Source of the DNA: Oryzias latipes
Taxonomy: Eukaryota; Chordata; Actinopteri; Beloniformes; Adrianichthyidae
DNA length: 64,000 nucleotides
Direction: 5' to 3'
NCBI RefSeq assembly: GCF_002234675.1
Contig: NC_019877.2
Span: forward strand, 4,185,041-4,249,040
A program made the translations under genes and the position numbers. Shown here one piece after another: positions 11,930 to 25,439 of the stretch. Position 1 is the stretch's first letter; each line of letters opens with the position of its first letter. The notes under the pieces were generated by a model, which was not told the DNA's origin, made no database searches, and saw only the letters and a program-made list of their open reading frames with translations.

Positions 11930-12480
11930 TCCCGCGTTTTGTGTTTTCAGCTGTCATTTTGAAGACGCTAAATAACAGGCTTTGGGGAAAACTGCAGGGA
12001 GGCTGTCAGACATGCAGATTTCCTTCACGGAACACCACGAGGCCCATAAAAAATAATGCCGATGCCATTACAGGAACTTCTAACACAACTCCACAATAAA
12101 GCTTTAGACAGATTGCTGCTCCGCCGCGCATATTCCAGGGGAAAAGCTCGTGGCCCCCAGTGTGACTGCGCCTTGGTGGTCCGTGTGAACGAAATGGCCA
12201 TTAGCCGTTTCTCCATCATCTAAATTATTATTTTAAATGCTCCATGTGCCCACAAGCTGTCACTGTTCATCGATGACACACAGAGCGCGCTGTGGCTTTT
12301 GATTTTTCCCCCTGTTCTTTTATGCCCCATTATTGTCGCTGTCATAACATTCATTATCAAAGCAGTTTGTCACAGCAGCAGCAACTCTCAGATGGTTGAT
12401 ATTGCTGTTTTCCCGGGGCTTCTCATTTGGTTAAAGGTCCGCTTTTTTCCTCTGCTTGATTCCCCTTGAAAAAAGCCACT
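11930..12480. promoter_or_regulatory. Candidate intergenic dlx enhancer block 3
   Basis: About 550 bp of balanced, non-repetitive sequence with clustered AT-core motifs (CATTATTGTCGC, TTCATTATCAAAG, GATGGTTGATATTG), octamer-like and E-box-like words, and no plausible protein. It lies roughly 0.5-1 kb beyond the dlx3b 3' end. By texture it is the strongest candidate for a conserved dlx3b/dlx4b enhancer of the I37 class described in mammals. Conservation was not tested. Confidence 0.35.
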
Positions 12481-12742
12481 AGATCCTCATTTCTGATAGG
12501 TTTTCAATCTTAATTTTGTTTTCCAATCAGGCGAAATCTGGAATTTAAAATACTTAAAACGCAGCATTAAATAAATTGGAACCATTTTGATCTTTACATT
12601 TTGGCGGCATTCCATTAAATGTTGTGTGTTTTTTGTGTGCATTAATGAATTAAACCATAATATTAGACTCACCTCTCTTGAATGCACCACTACCTATCTC
12701 TACTTGTGGCTGCACTATATTTACAACAAAAGTACATTAAAG

Positions 12743-12746
12743 TTAA

Positions 12747-12778
<32 letters not shown>

Positions 12779-12779
12779 A
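12743..12779. repeat. (AAAT)n microsatellite
   Basis: Nearly perfect TAAA tetranucleotide repeat of about nine units, a few hundred bases from the dlx3b 3' end. Confidence 0.9.
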
Positions 12780-12984
12780 CTATTAAAGTACTAACATGCA
12801 GCCTCTAAAGATTTGATTTGAAGATTATTCTTGCGGATCTTGCGTCTTCACAACGTCTTTACTCCTTAAAAGTGTCTCCCTAAAGATGAATCCATTTCGA
12901 GTTTCCAAAAGTAAGAAGTGCCTCATCAAACACCTAAAAGCAACACACACAAAAAGAGTGTGGACACAAAATGAATTCAAAACC

Positions 12985-12990
12985 TTTATT
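12985..12990 (-). other. Polyadenylation signal AATAAA for dlx3b
   Basis: TTTATT on the plus strand reads AATAAA on the coding strand about 550 bases after the dlx3b stop codon. Confidence 0.45.
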
Positions 12991-13538
12991 CGTTTGACAG
13001 GAAGGCAACAAATCGATTAATTACATGAATACAAAAAGGGTCTTTGAAAGCACCACGGTTCAAACAAATATGATAATAGTGGTTCTGGATATAAACACTT
13101 ATTTACAGCCTTCGACATTTTTTTTTTTACAAATCCACATAAATATGACCTGAGTTTGACTTTAAGGTTTTCTACAAACCCACGTGCGTGTTCTGCTCGC
13201 ATGCGTGGGTCAGCCACACAGTTTTGACGTTTGTTTGTTACTTTAAAAAAATTGCATTTTCATTTACAGGAGTTAGGAAGCTACACATATAACAGTAGCA
13301 TAAATAATATAAAACACGCCGGATGTCCGTTAAATACGCTGCCAAAAGTGATTAGAAATCCCTTATGTGCTTTGTGAATGGAAAACCTAAAACATCCTGG
13401 ATCATCCCAAATCAAAACGTGTTGTTTCGCGGCAGGCCTGCTCCGTGTCCGCGTTTGCTCTGCAGAGTCACTGTGGACAGACAGCCCACGGCTGAGGGAA
13501 CCAAACGTGAAGCAACACATCTGCCTTTTGAGTCCGCG

Positions 13539-15173
<1,635 letters not shown>

Positions 15174-15331
15174 TATGCGTGTCCGGCGCTCCGGAATGGA
15201 GGAGACGTTCAAAGGGAACCCGCTTGCTGCCTGGTCTCGGAACACACCGCTCGGCTCAGCCCGATAGTCCTCAGAAAGTCTTCGAGCAGCAGAAAGTCGG
15301 TTGTGGTATTGCTCAGCCTTGTGGCACAGAG

Positions 15332-15365
15332 TTATAGAGCTGGGCTGGATCTGCGTTCCTATTGG
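15332..15365 (-). promoter_or_regulatory. Putative dlx3b core promoter (CCAAT plus TATA-like)
   Basis: On the coding strand an inverted ATTGG (15361-15365) gives CCAAT, followed about 25 bases later by CTATAA (15333-15338), some 160 bases before the start codon. The spacing between the boxes is shorter than usual, so one of the two may be fortuitous. Confidence 0.35.
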
Positions 15366-16234
15366 CTGCCCCCCTCCTCTCCCCCAGCTGCGCTCTGAGC
15401 GCACTCTTCCACTCTGTTTTTTTTTTCCTTCCTCTCCTTAGACCCACATTAACCTGTTCACTGGGTCAGCGCGCCGGTTCCGTGCGTCTTGGCACCGCTT
15501 GTTCCAAACCCAGAACCATCTCCTGACATCAAACATGCAGACTGATACCTGATGTTGCGACACGACAAAAGTCGACTTGTTTTCTTAATCCTGCAGCCAG
15601 ACCGTCTCCTTAATGCTTTTATGCAATGTTTTCTTAACAGTACCTTAAGATCACACTTGCTTGGAAGCCTATGAGGAGCTGCCAGCCGACCTCCCACTGC
15701 CTGCTTTTGTCATTCAAAGCTTCTGGCGGACAACGAACTTTATGTAAACACGACAGAGAAGATACGTAAAAGACCCGTTCAACTGATAGGCTAGAGGGTA
15801 AATTCCTCTCCGTGGACCAACTTTTGTGCGCTGAATGCAAATTCACGAGAAAGAAGCTCTGTGTCCACATGAGACAACAGTTCAGCAGAAGACGAACCAC
15901 AAGAACAGTTTTATTGTCTGCAGGGAACATTTTACAGACAAGAAAACTACAATAATGCGTTTCTTAAAGTGATTTTTTATTACTTTTTCTATGCTTTGCC
16001 TACTCTCCTTATTGATTGCATGGTGCAGAGCGCCACCTTTCTGCCATTTCTAAACATTATTTTAAAGTTTCTCTCTGAAAAAAGACAAATTGAACCTTGA
16101 ACAATGTCAAATGTTAATTGTTTTTTTGCAACTCTTATCTCCAACTATTCTATTGTAAAATGACACAAATTGTTCTTTTTTATTTTAGTTCTTTAACGTT
16201 TGGCGTTTGTAATCCCTTAAACTCAAATGCAACA

Positions 16235-16248
16235 CTGCCCTCTGGTGG
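16235..16248 (-). promoter_or_regulatory. CTCF-like motif
   Basis: Minus-strand CCACCAGAGGGCAG, a close match to the vertebrate CTCF core, lies 1.1 kb upstream of the dlx3b start and between the dlx cluster and itga3b. The identical 14-mer occurs on the plus strand at 59463-59476. Occupancy is unknown. Confidence 0.4.
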
Positions 16249-16596
16249 AAGAACCATGCAGCACAGGAAAAAACAGTAAAGGATTATGTCATAAAATCAA
16301 ATTCCTCAAACCTTAATTTTGACAGTTAAATAAAAAATAAAAGTTTTCAAAATAAGAAAAATGGGTGAGCTCAACATGGATGTACTAACTAAGGTGAAAG
16401 TTTGAGTTTTCTCTCACAAAAATCAATTTCTTTCTTTTTTTTTAGAAAGCAAAAATCCATTTGGTGTCAGCTCAACCTGCAAATTGCACATTCAGGAATC
16501 GGATTTAACTACACATCAGCCTAGCTTTCCAAAATGTCTCAGTTATTTTTACCTAAGATTAAAGTGCATTTACATTTGAGATTATTATCAAATTTT

Positions 16597-16620
<24 letters not shown>
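16597..16620. repeat. (AC)n microsatellite
   Basis: Twelve perfect AC units. Confidence 0.95.
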
Positions 16621-16627
<7 letters not shown>

Positions 16628-17407
16628 TTTAGACTATTAAGGTGCCTGATACAAGAAAGTAGAAGCAAAAGTGAAGAAGTGGGAAAACATTTTGGAGTGA
16701 AATCGAAAATTTCTATAGCAGGAGTACTAAAAAAACACTTTGATTAAAAAAAGGAGACATGTAAGCCACATTTTTATTTAAAATTACCTTGATGATAATG
16801 CATATACCACTTTCACACCTGGATTTGATAAATATGCTTTGTTCTTTTACCTAAAAGTTAATTCACTGTTGTTTTTAAACCATTGCCCTGTCCTTAACGT
16901 ATGTTTAATGTAGATTTTAGTTAAGATTTAATCACATATGGATTTGTGTAAAAAAGTTGTGTACTTATTTTAGTACTTTAGGATCACCAGCTCCTGCAAT
17001 TCATCTCAAGACATGTTTTGTATAGTGCAAATAACCTTTGGTAAGTTTATGTTGGTCCACATTAAGCTGCATCAGAAAAGTAGTTAGATCTAAATCAAAT
17101 AGGACACTTTTTTTACATCAAAATTTTATTGTTTTGCTCATATTTCACCTTTCATGAAGGTCAAAGGCTACAAATGGATTTCAAGAATGTGTATTTTATA
17201 AATAAGAATACAACCAACACCAAAAACTGTGTGTTTGCACACAAAAATACCAACACAAGACTTTAACGTCTTTTTGGCACCATTGTTCAGTACACACAAA
17301 CACACAAGTGTTTAGCATTCATAAAGAAAGAATCTGCAAAATAAGGTTTTATTATTATTTTTTTCTCAGCAGGCCTACATTGAGTCTTGTTCCAAACTCC
17401 TATCATC

Positions 17408-17735
17408 TTTGTGGTCTTATTGTACCTTCTTGAAGAAGATGCTGCAAAGGGACATCAGCACAGCAGGAAAAATCATTGGTTGCAATCTTCCGTCCATCGA
17501 GACCATCTATAGACAATACAGCAAGAGGAGAGCGGCACAGATCATCAGGGACAGACACCACCCTGCCCACGCACATATCCAGTGTGTGGACTAAGGCCAC
17601 ATCCTCAGACGCCGCATGACTAAAAGCATCCACGCACACAGGACACGCCTCCACAGCAGCTTCTTCCCAGCTGCAGTCAGAACGTTTGTGCAGGACATCA
17701 GAGAGGGGAGACTGGTCTGAACTGAACCACACAAC
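17408..17735 (+). pseudogene. Remnant of a LINE reverse-transcriptase C terminus (Rex1/L2-like)
   Basis: Plus-strand reading gives a C-terminal signature common in teleost non-LTR elements: TAGKIIGCNLPSIETIY, then RAAQIIRDRHHPAHAHIQ, and after a stop and frame changes, RTRLHSSFFPAAVRTFV. No polymerase core is present, so this is a short 5'-truncated, decayed fragment. Clade assignment is from motif memory only. Confidence 0.55.
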
Positions 17736-17739
17736 ATGC

Positions 17740-18680
17740 TAAACACTGCAAGGCTTAATGCTCAATTCAATTCGTTGTTTGCGGAAGTAGCAAACGTTAG
17801 CAATGGATGTCAACAACAGTGATGTCAACAGCGCAGCTCTTTTTGCATTATTACATTTACTTTCACAAAGGAGCCAGCGCAATTACAATCTTCTCATTTT
17901 AAGAAGGCATTAGAGCCAGGATCGCCTGGACCCACTGTTGTGGAATGGGGATGTGTGTGTATGTGCTGGGGCCACGCGCGTGTGTGTAAGAGACAGGAGA
18001 GAGCGCGTGCAGTGAGGTAGGGAAACAGGGGGGCAGTGGGGGCGCGTATTCATGTTGTGTGTTAAGGAGGAAAGAGAATGGTAATAAAAGAAGGCTTCCC
18101 CCAGAATAAATGCTATTGACTCTTTACTAACCTGCTCTGGAGAATCTGAGGGTCCGAACGGGGAAAGTGAACCCCGACCGAGGAGCTTCTGACCACGGTC
18201 GGAAAAGGAAAAAAGTAATTGCTGGGAAGGTTCAACACCACGCTCGGCCACTTCGCTGGAATTTTTTCAAAAACCGCCCGGTTGCGATTAGAGTCCTGGA
18301 ATTTGGCCTGAAAAGAGCTGTCACCCCAAATCCAATCGGTGACCTCGCTTCCCTTCCACTGACTGGTCTCAGCAGCATCGTCCGCCATGGTTGATGTTTA
18401 TGATCTGGTTCCAACCTGCTTCAATGCAGAATTATGACTTTTGTAGCGTATCGATGACGTACGGGTCGGATACATGTGGCCTGGCCGTTCAGACGGAGAT
18501 CGCATTTGAAAAGATCGGATACGTATCAGATTCAGGACCACATACCCAAGTGGCCTGGTCGCATTTAAAAAGATCGGATCTGTGTTGTTCAGACTGTCAT
18601 GAAAAGATCAGATACAGGTCGCATAGGGGCAAAAAAAATCGCAATTGGGTCATTTCAGCCTGCGGTGTGAACGTAGCCTA
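17740..18680. mobile_element. Harbinger-like DNA transposon remnant
   Basis: The two ends are decayed inverted repeats: left ACACTGCAAGGCTTAATGC, and the right end (about 18650-18680) reversed reads CACACCGCAGGCTGAAATG. Inside the left part the plus strand from about 17803 reads MDVNNSDVNSAALFALLHLL, like the start of a fish Harbinger transposase. Inside the right part the minus strand (18388 leftward) reads a trihelix or Myb/SANT-like start including SSFQAKFQDSNRNRAVFEKI. Harbinger elements encode both a transposase and a Myb-like protein, so the pairing fits. Both frames are broken. GATCGGATAC words recur in the right arm. Confidence 0.55.
18175..18388 (-). pseudogene. Trihelix/SANT-like DNA-binding protein fragment of the Harbinger-like element
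   Basis: Minus-strand frame starting MADDAAETSQWKGSEVTDWI and continuing through AKFQDSNRNRAVFEKI resembles the trihelix (Myb/SANT-like) domain of transposon-derived fish proteins. It loses the pattern after residue about 50, where a conserved second and third helix would be expected, so it is a broken copy. The family call is from recalled motif similarity. Confidence 0.5.
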
Positions 18681-18699
18681 CGTGCAATGAACAACCGCA

Positions 18700-21600
18700 A
18701 CATGTCACAAACACAACAAAAAGTTGGGAAACTGCAATAACATGTGGTTATGACTGCATTATGTCTCTCTGCAAGTCTCTCATATATTTTTTTTTACTCT
18801 ACTCTTCTCTTTCTTAAATTATGTTCCTAATCTTTATTAATGGTCCTTGTTAGTTTTTGTTGTTTTGTTGTCCTTCTGTAATTCACTCTGAATTGAGAGC
18901 TGATGAAGAAAAATTCTAATGTACTTGTTTCATACGTACAAATGGTAATAAACTCATAATCTTAATCTTTGATTATGAATATAATAATTTTAACAGATTT
19001 TACAAGTATTAATACTTTTTGCAGGTTTCCTTTTCTCAAAATCTTCCTGACATTCTCACTGAAGATGGTTGTCTTATAAAATTTCAATTTAAATTACAAT
19101 TTTTATCGTTCCTTGATTTGGATTTTCTCTTTTGTGCAGAACTGTCTGTTTAATAAAGTTTAAAAAAAAAACAGAAATGTTTTGTAGTATTATAAAATGT
19201 CCACAAGAGGGAGCTCGCGCTTTCATTATCACAATTTTTAAGGATCTGCGGAGGAAAATAATCTAACGTAAATAAATAAACAAACATTTACTTAAAATTA
19301 TTTCTTAAGACATAATGGAAATGGTTTGGTCCATTTTTACTGCTGTACCATTAAATTTGTTTTTTTTCCACTTTAGCTGACGTTTTAATCTAAAGTCATA
19401 ATTTAACTCAATTCATCCTATTCCAGTTTGTTTAGCCTTAAAATCAAAATAACCTTTATGAGTTATAAAACATGTAATCATCTGGAATTTTTTGATTTGG
19501 AATGATTTAACTGCAGAACAATTGTAGTGTAAATACTGATTACAAACATGTCCATGTGCTTTTTTTTCCGCCTTCTTCATCCAAGGGGGATGGATCCCAA
19601 CAGTACAAAGAAACAAAAAATGGAAGGACTTTGCAAATTGAAACTTTACTCAGAGACAGACTCAATACGGGTGTCCACACGTCTGGACAGGTTTGGTTGT
19701 TGCAGAAAATCAGAGAGAAACAAACACACAAACCCAGAACATCTGTTAAGGAAGAGTGAGACAAGATTTCAGCTGCAGCAATGACACATGCTGTACAAAT
19801 GTGGAGAGGAGGCAGAGGGTAGAAGGCGGTGTAGAAGTCCTGGGGAGATGAGATTTGACTTCCTGATCATGTTAAATCCACTGCATTTGTTAGCTGAAGT
19901 TCCTGTTTAGCTAGAAGCTTAAATCACAGTAAACAATGTTTAAAAATAAGCAAAATTAATAAATATAATAAAAAGATGAGAGCGGTCTAAGCTTTATTCT
20001 CCTCCCATGCAAATTAATGATCCTAATAACACCTGCGGTGTCCTCATAACTGCCACCCATTGGGATAAAACAAAAAACAGAAATAATGGAAATGCAAATG
20101 ACAAACAATTGGCTCCAACAATAGTCACCGAAATTCATCTGAATTATGGAGTTTGTGGGGGTAAAAAAGCTTCTGAAGGAGAGGGACGATGTCCCGCCTC
20201 CTCAGAAAAACATTTTTTTTTCTAAAAGAGAGGAGCATAACGGCTGACAACTAGCTGTAATGCACATAAGCTAAAAATCTCCAAACATTCTTATGGAAAA
20301 CAATCAAAGGCAGAGCCAAAGTAAATGAGAAATGCAATTTTTTGTAATATTTGCTTAATTGAAAACTCCCAACTAGATCATTTATGTTTAGGTTTTTTTT
20401 TTCCCGTTTTTACTGCTATCTTGAGCCTGAAATGGTTTAAAAGAACTAAAAACTCCTGTTATTCTCTTATTATTAAGCATTCTGAATCCACATAAATGTA
20501 AATTATTGATGCATCATTCGTGGTTTACAAACATAATAAGAAAAAATGTAAATTCCTTTGTCTGAAAAGTCAATTCAAATTTGAGATTTCAATTACATGA
20601 AAATACGTTCTTGGACATCCTTTTCTTTATTGTAGTGTGTAAATGTGAAAACAAATGGCTTTGGTCCAAAATAGGACAAAAGATCAGACCTTTCAGAGAA
20701 AACGTTAAAATTACCATTTAGCTTTAGTCTGAACTTTGTTCATTTGGACTGGATTTAAAGTTTAAATGATGCAATTTTCCCATTTTCATTTTTTGTTTCC
20801 TTAATCTCTTCAAAGTGATTAAACTAACTATTCAGGCCCAAACCTGCAACACTGAAAGACAATCACAGAGAGTCTGATGCTTATCTAAGAATCTTGATTG
20901 AGCCTTCACATCTGTCAGAGGAATGCATCAAACAGATTCTTCCTTTTATGAACTAGGCTGCGAGTTTCAAGCAGAAACTCAAGGAAAATTACGTTTTTTT
21001 TACAATCCTTCCTCCTCTGAAACTGTAATTTAGACGCGAACAACAGCAGGAAGTCCTAATCAGTTGGAAGCAAAGCATCACACACAAAGGCAGACAGACA
21101 GAGTGCACAGAGTAATTGTGAGGCACAGGTGACGCATTTAAACAAAGTACACCCCCGCAACCTTTATTGCAATTTTCTGTCCCTTTGAAAACTTCAAGGC
21201 TGCAGCAGATAATGAAGTTACACCGGCCGGTTTGTGCTGATCTCACCAAGCAGTCAGCCGCCCCTCAGGGAGTCAGGGCACCCTCATGAGTGGGAGACAT
21301 GGATGCTTTCTTTATTTGCTAACTTGTCTCTTTCTTTCTCCTGTTCCATCTTTAAGCTTTAACTGGGGATCTGTGTATAGCAGAGATTGTAATTGGATGC
21401 TTTTTTTTATTTTCTGTAAATATTTCCTTTAAAAAAATTATTTAACAATCAGTTTGAGAAAAAGTCTGCAGGAACTGGCTTCCCCTGACACAAGACTTGA
21501 CCCGGTCCTCCTGGAACGAACAATCGTTCAAGCGTCCAGTCAGTGATCAGGTCAGCAGCCCAGAACTGTGGATTCCGCTGTTCTCAAGCCTCTTTCCACA

Positions 21601-22420
21601 AGTACCGGGTCACTGGGATGTGTGAGTGCAGTGAAGGTAAAGCTTGGTCCTCCCAGGAGTCTACAGCTGCCACAAGAGCCGAAGAGTTAATAGAAGACAC
21701 ATGTTAAAGGCTTTTTCCTTCAATCCCACACACGTAAACATGTCAGAAACACCTTTTGAAGCTAAAGATCCCTCTGCAGGATGTCTTCCGCCCTCACCTT
21801 CCTCCTGTGAGCTGACTGACAGAATGGACGCTCTGAGTATCGACCATCTGGCTTTAGCAGGAGCGCTAATGACTCTGGCTTCTCTTTAGGCACATTTTGA
21901 CAGCTGATCGGAACTCTGTTTTATGATTATTTTGTATTTCTATTCCAGTTGTGACAAAATTAACTACAAAAAGTCAAGATGTCACACGATTTAGGACATG
22001 TATTCGTTTCAGTTATACATTTCTCATAGAAGAAGCTCATAGTTAGCATATCTATATAGTTTTTTTTTAATTGCCATCAGCTAATCATCATTCTTGCTAT
22101 GAAGTAGGTCACTTGATTGATATGCAATTGAACATCCTCTGAAACTATGTTCCCAACACACAATAGTTAAACGCATATTGAAAGCATTGATGCACACTTC
22201 TTTTTTTACAGAGACTTCTGGGAAATTTCTAGGGCAGTGGATTTTGGATTGGTACATTTGGAAAGCCCCACAAAATTGTAAATGCAATTTGAACACAACC
22301 AGGGAGATTTTTTTCTTGCTGAACTTCAGAAAGTTGTGAGCGTTCAGCGTCAAGACTCCTCATCGTGGATGTCACCGCTAATGTGTCTTTTTTTTTTCTC
22401 GACCAACCCAAAACCAGCCC
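18700..22420. other. Non-genic interval
   Basis: AT-rich sequence with no coding exon recognised. Two patches look less random: 19985-20160 (two octamer-like ATGCAAAT words and ACAAT cores) and 21100-21245. Both could be distal regulatory DNA. A CTCF-like CCACAAGAGGGAGC is at 19201-19214. Confidence 0.4.
19985..20160. promoter_or_regulatory. Candidate distal regulatory block
   Basis: Contains ATGCAAATTAATGA and AAATGCAAATGACAAACAAT (octamer and Sox-type cores) in a stretch with no repeats or coding. Weak evidence, from motif clustering only. Confidence 0.22.
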
Positions 22421-22424
22421 GTAA

Positions 22425-22628
22425 CCCTTGTGCTATCCTATGGGGTCAAGATGACCATTGACGTGTCATTCCTACCATGACAAAGGTGGATAAAGGTGGA
22501 AAGATTTCATGTTATCCGTGGACACCAGTGAAGATCACAAATCCTTGAACAAAAAGGGCTCAGCGCATAGTCTTGTGGGTCTAGATGACCCCACTCCCAA
22601 TGTTAAAGTGCCTAGGATAGCACAAGGG
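22425..22628. mobile_element. Short TIR element (MITE), about 204 bp
   Basis: Perfect 16-bp inverted ends CCCTTGTGCTATCCTA at 22425-22440 and 22613-22628, with further inverted similarity inside (GGGGTCAAGATGACC against GGTCTAGATGACCCC). Too short to code for a transposase. Similar ends are common in teleost genomes, often beside TTAA; here the left flank is GTAA. Confidence 0.75.
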
Positions 22629-22639
22629 GTTTTAAAAAA

Positions 22640-25120
22640 GAACCTCAAACAAAAAGCACGTGGAACGACGCACCCATTGCTGGGACGTCGTTGACATGAC
22701 AACTACAAACACACACTGGTCCCATTCAACAAGCTGATGAAGGAAAAATGACACTTTTTATCATGTTGTAATCTTACATATTCATCTCAGTTTATTAATT
22801 TATTTAAAATAATTGCCTGTTACACTTTAAAATCTGCTTTTCGTATGTAGGTAGATCTATTGGACCTGGTCATTTCAAAATGATAGATGAGGTGTGGCCA
22901 TCTCTGCTCTAGGAATCCATGTACTCAGTCCGCTGATATTGAAAACAGTTTTTACTTGTTATCATTGAATATTTTGGCAACACAAAGTTGTTTATTTCTT
23001 TGGTGTCACACATTTTTTTAGTTTGCCTGACTGTAAAAGCTTGAGGAGCAAACAGTCGCAGGGCATGAATGACACATGGTTTAATGTACAAACACATTTA
23101 CCAGCTTTTTCTTGGATTTCCCACTGAGATCACACACTGTTTCAGTTAGCATTCACCACTGAACATTTCTGCAAGTGAGCGTGTAAACAAACAAGCTCCT
23201 GGACAAAGAAGGCGGGCCTCCGACCCGAATGGCATTCCACGCCAATCAGCATTTAAAAAGTGAGCGCTGTGCCAAGAGAGCTGTAAGCTCCAACTCAGCT
23301 GGGAACAAAATGCAGGGAAGCTGGCTGGAAGACCTCGGATGTTTGACAAATCTGATTGTGTGTCCAATCCAAAAACAAACAATGAATTTCTCTTTGATTG
23401 TCTTTGAAAAAAATGCATTAATTGTGCTGAATTTATATTTATTTGAAAAGAAAATGTAGAAGTTAGCTTGAAGGATAAATACAGAAGTTTTTCAAGTTCC
23501 TGCTTTTTGTTTACATTTCATGCTCCATCCATCCATTTCTGTGCGATGCAAATCTAAGGCTTCATCCTTTAAAGTTGGATCTCTGTTGTTGATCTCAGTT
23601 CATCACTTCCTCTTAATCCCCCTCATCTTTTTTTTCCCACTCACTGATCACCAAAGCTGAGGATGCACAGAAGCATTGTGGAGGAACCTCTGTCCTGGCA
23701 ACCCCAGCCCCCCTGACAAGAATGCATCTATTATCCTTCTCCACCAAGAGTGGATGAGTAAGCGCAGGAACAGCTGTTAATAGAGCAACAAAAAGCCGTC
23801 TTTCCGCTCAATCTATTACACCTTTCTGAGCGGGTCATGGAAAAATCACTGAGCAGGAATTTAAAAATTTTAATTTGGCTGCAAAAAATGCTATATGAAT
23901 ATCTTTCACTTAGCTCAAGTTTTCAACAATCCACTCCACAGGAGCTGATCTTGACCCTTCACCCCTTTTGTTACAATCTTTGCTCCTTCCAGTGCTTATC
24001 ACCGGAGAGTGAATGTGCAGCCTTGGCAATGACGAGCTGTCTCCTTGAGTCTTTAGGTTGAGATGCCCTCTCCCAGGATATTAACAGGAAGCTCCACCCT
24101 GATGTTTGTTTTGGCTCAACCACATGGAGGACTAGATGAAACTGCTCCCTTCAATCTGCTGATTATCTCCACCAAAGTAGCTGGCATGACTCCGGATTTC
24201 ATCTTAGCGTAACCAACAGCCTTTCTTGAAGTTTCCAGCAAATCTGGCCCCCTATGAAGGAGAGCTGCTGCTCTGCAACACGCTCAATTTGATTTTGTCA
24301 AACTGCATTTTGGAATGACAACATTTGCACCCTTTCTAAGCCCTCAATTTAAAGTCTTTCCCACTAATGCAAAATCCAGACACAAACATTTTCTTTTGGC
24401 TTTGCTGGAAATCTTGGGTGCTGAGAAAAATCACAGAAAAGCCTTGTGTAAGACTTCCACCTACTTATTTGGTGGGTTGTTAGCACAGCATGGAGAGATG
24501 TCATTTTTAAGGCAAGTCTGAGCACGGCAATGGTTGGGAGTTTCCGTTCAGGCTCCGTTTTTGTTCCTCACAGGCAGAAACCCCACCAAAGTTGCTCATC
24601 TCCAGCTTCAAGTTCAAACGTCTACCTTCTCAAAGTTCAAACCAAGCGTTGCTCACAATGCTCATCCGCTTGAAAAGCTTTTAGTTGTGCTGCCTTCTGT
24701 TCCATATCATCCATGGTGGCTTTAACTTTGAAAAATCTTTAGTGCCACATTTGGCGACTGTTACCACCCACAGTGTTTGTAGGACAGGTCCCTGCCCCCC
24801 GCCTCCCCAAAAAGACAGGCCTCTCTGTTTCCCCCTCTCAGCGTACCTCACTAATGAATGGAGTTTTAATGATCTAAGAGGGTCATTCAGTTGAGTGGCA
24901 AATCTGCAGGTCTACATAGTCCTGGTCCACTTGTTAGGGGGAAACAAAAGGCCAAGCACTGTATTCACACGCACAGCAGAGAGGGATGGAGTGGCTTCAC
25001 ATACTGGTATAGAGTATTTAAATAAGCAGAAAAAGTGCAATTCAATATTTTCAAACAAAATGCAAAGCATTGTACAAGTAAAAGTGACTCAATTCACTAA
25101 AAAAAATGCATCGTCTACGA
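22640..25120. other. Non-genic interval
   Basis: No exon or clear repeat recognised. Patches at 23620-23830 and 24840-24910 are balanced in composition and might be conserved non-coding DNA. All open frames are short. Confidence 0.4.
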
Positions 25121-25123
25121 GTT

Positions 25124-25436
25124 AAAGTCCCACTCAAATCATCTTTGATCTGTTAGAAAAGCATTCCCAGTCGTCTCTCAATTATGATTTTATCAAAAAA
25201 TCTGTGCCATTTTCTAGGACATAGTTTCTGCAGAGTGGCAGTAGTTTATTAGAAATTTGTCTGAGTTGTGGGCGAGGTATTTGGCATGGAGCAAGCCTGC
25301 CCCAACGTTTCTAGTTGTCTACAAATGGATTCATCAGAAAAGAGGGAGCTTGTGGTCAATTATGACATAAGTGTTACAAGAACATGTTAAAAAATCACCA
25401 AACAGAAAGAGAAAAATCAGTTTCGTTGAGGGTCCG
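25124..25436 (+). mobile_element. TIR repeat family copy B, internally deleted
   Basis: Starts AAAGTCCCACTC and follows the family consensus (ATTATGATTTTATC, CATAGTTTCTGCAG, GAGTTGTGGGCG), then jumps to the 3' arm (ACAAGAACATGTTAAAAAATC). The coding core is missing. The right terminal repeat is decayed. Confidence 0.6.
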
Positions 25437-25439
25437 AAA

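Larger units (their letters stand above)
15440..17400. other. Non-genic flank upstream of dlx3b
   Basis: GC-richer until about 15900 (probable dlx3b upstream regulatory DNA), then AT-rich. Contains a 24-bp AC microsatellite (16597-16620) and a CTCF-like motif (16235-16248). No gene recognised. Confidence 0.5.
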
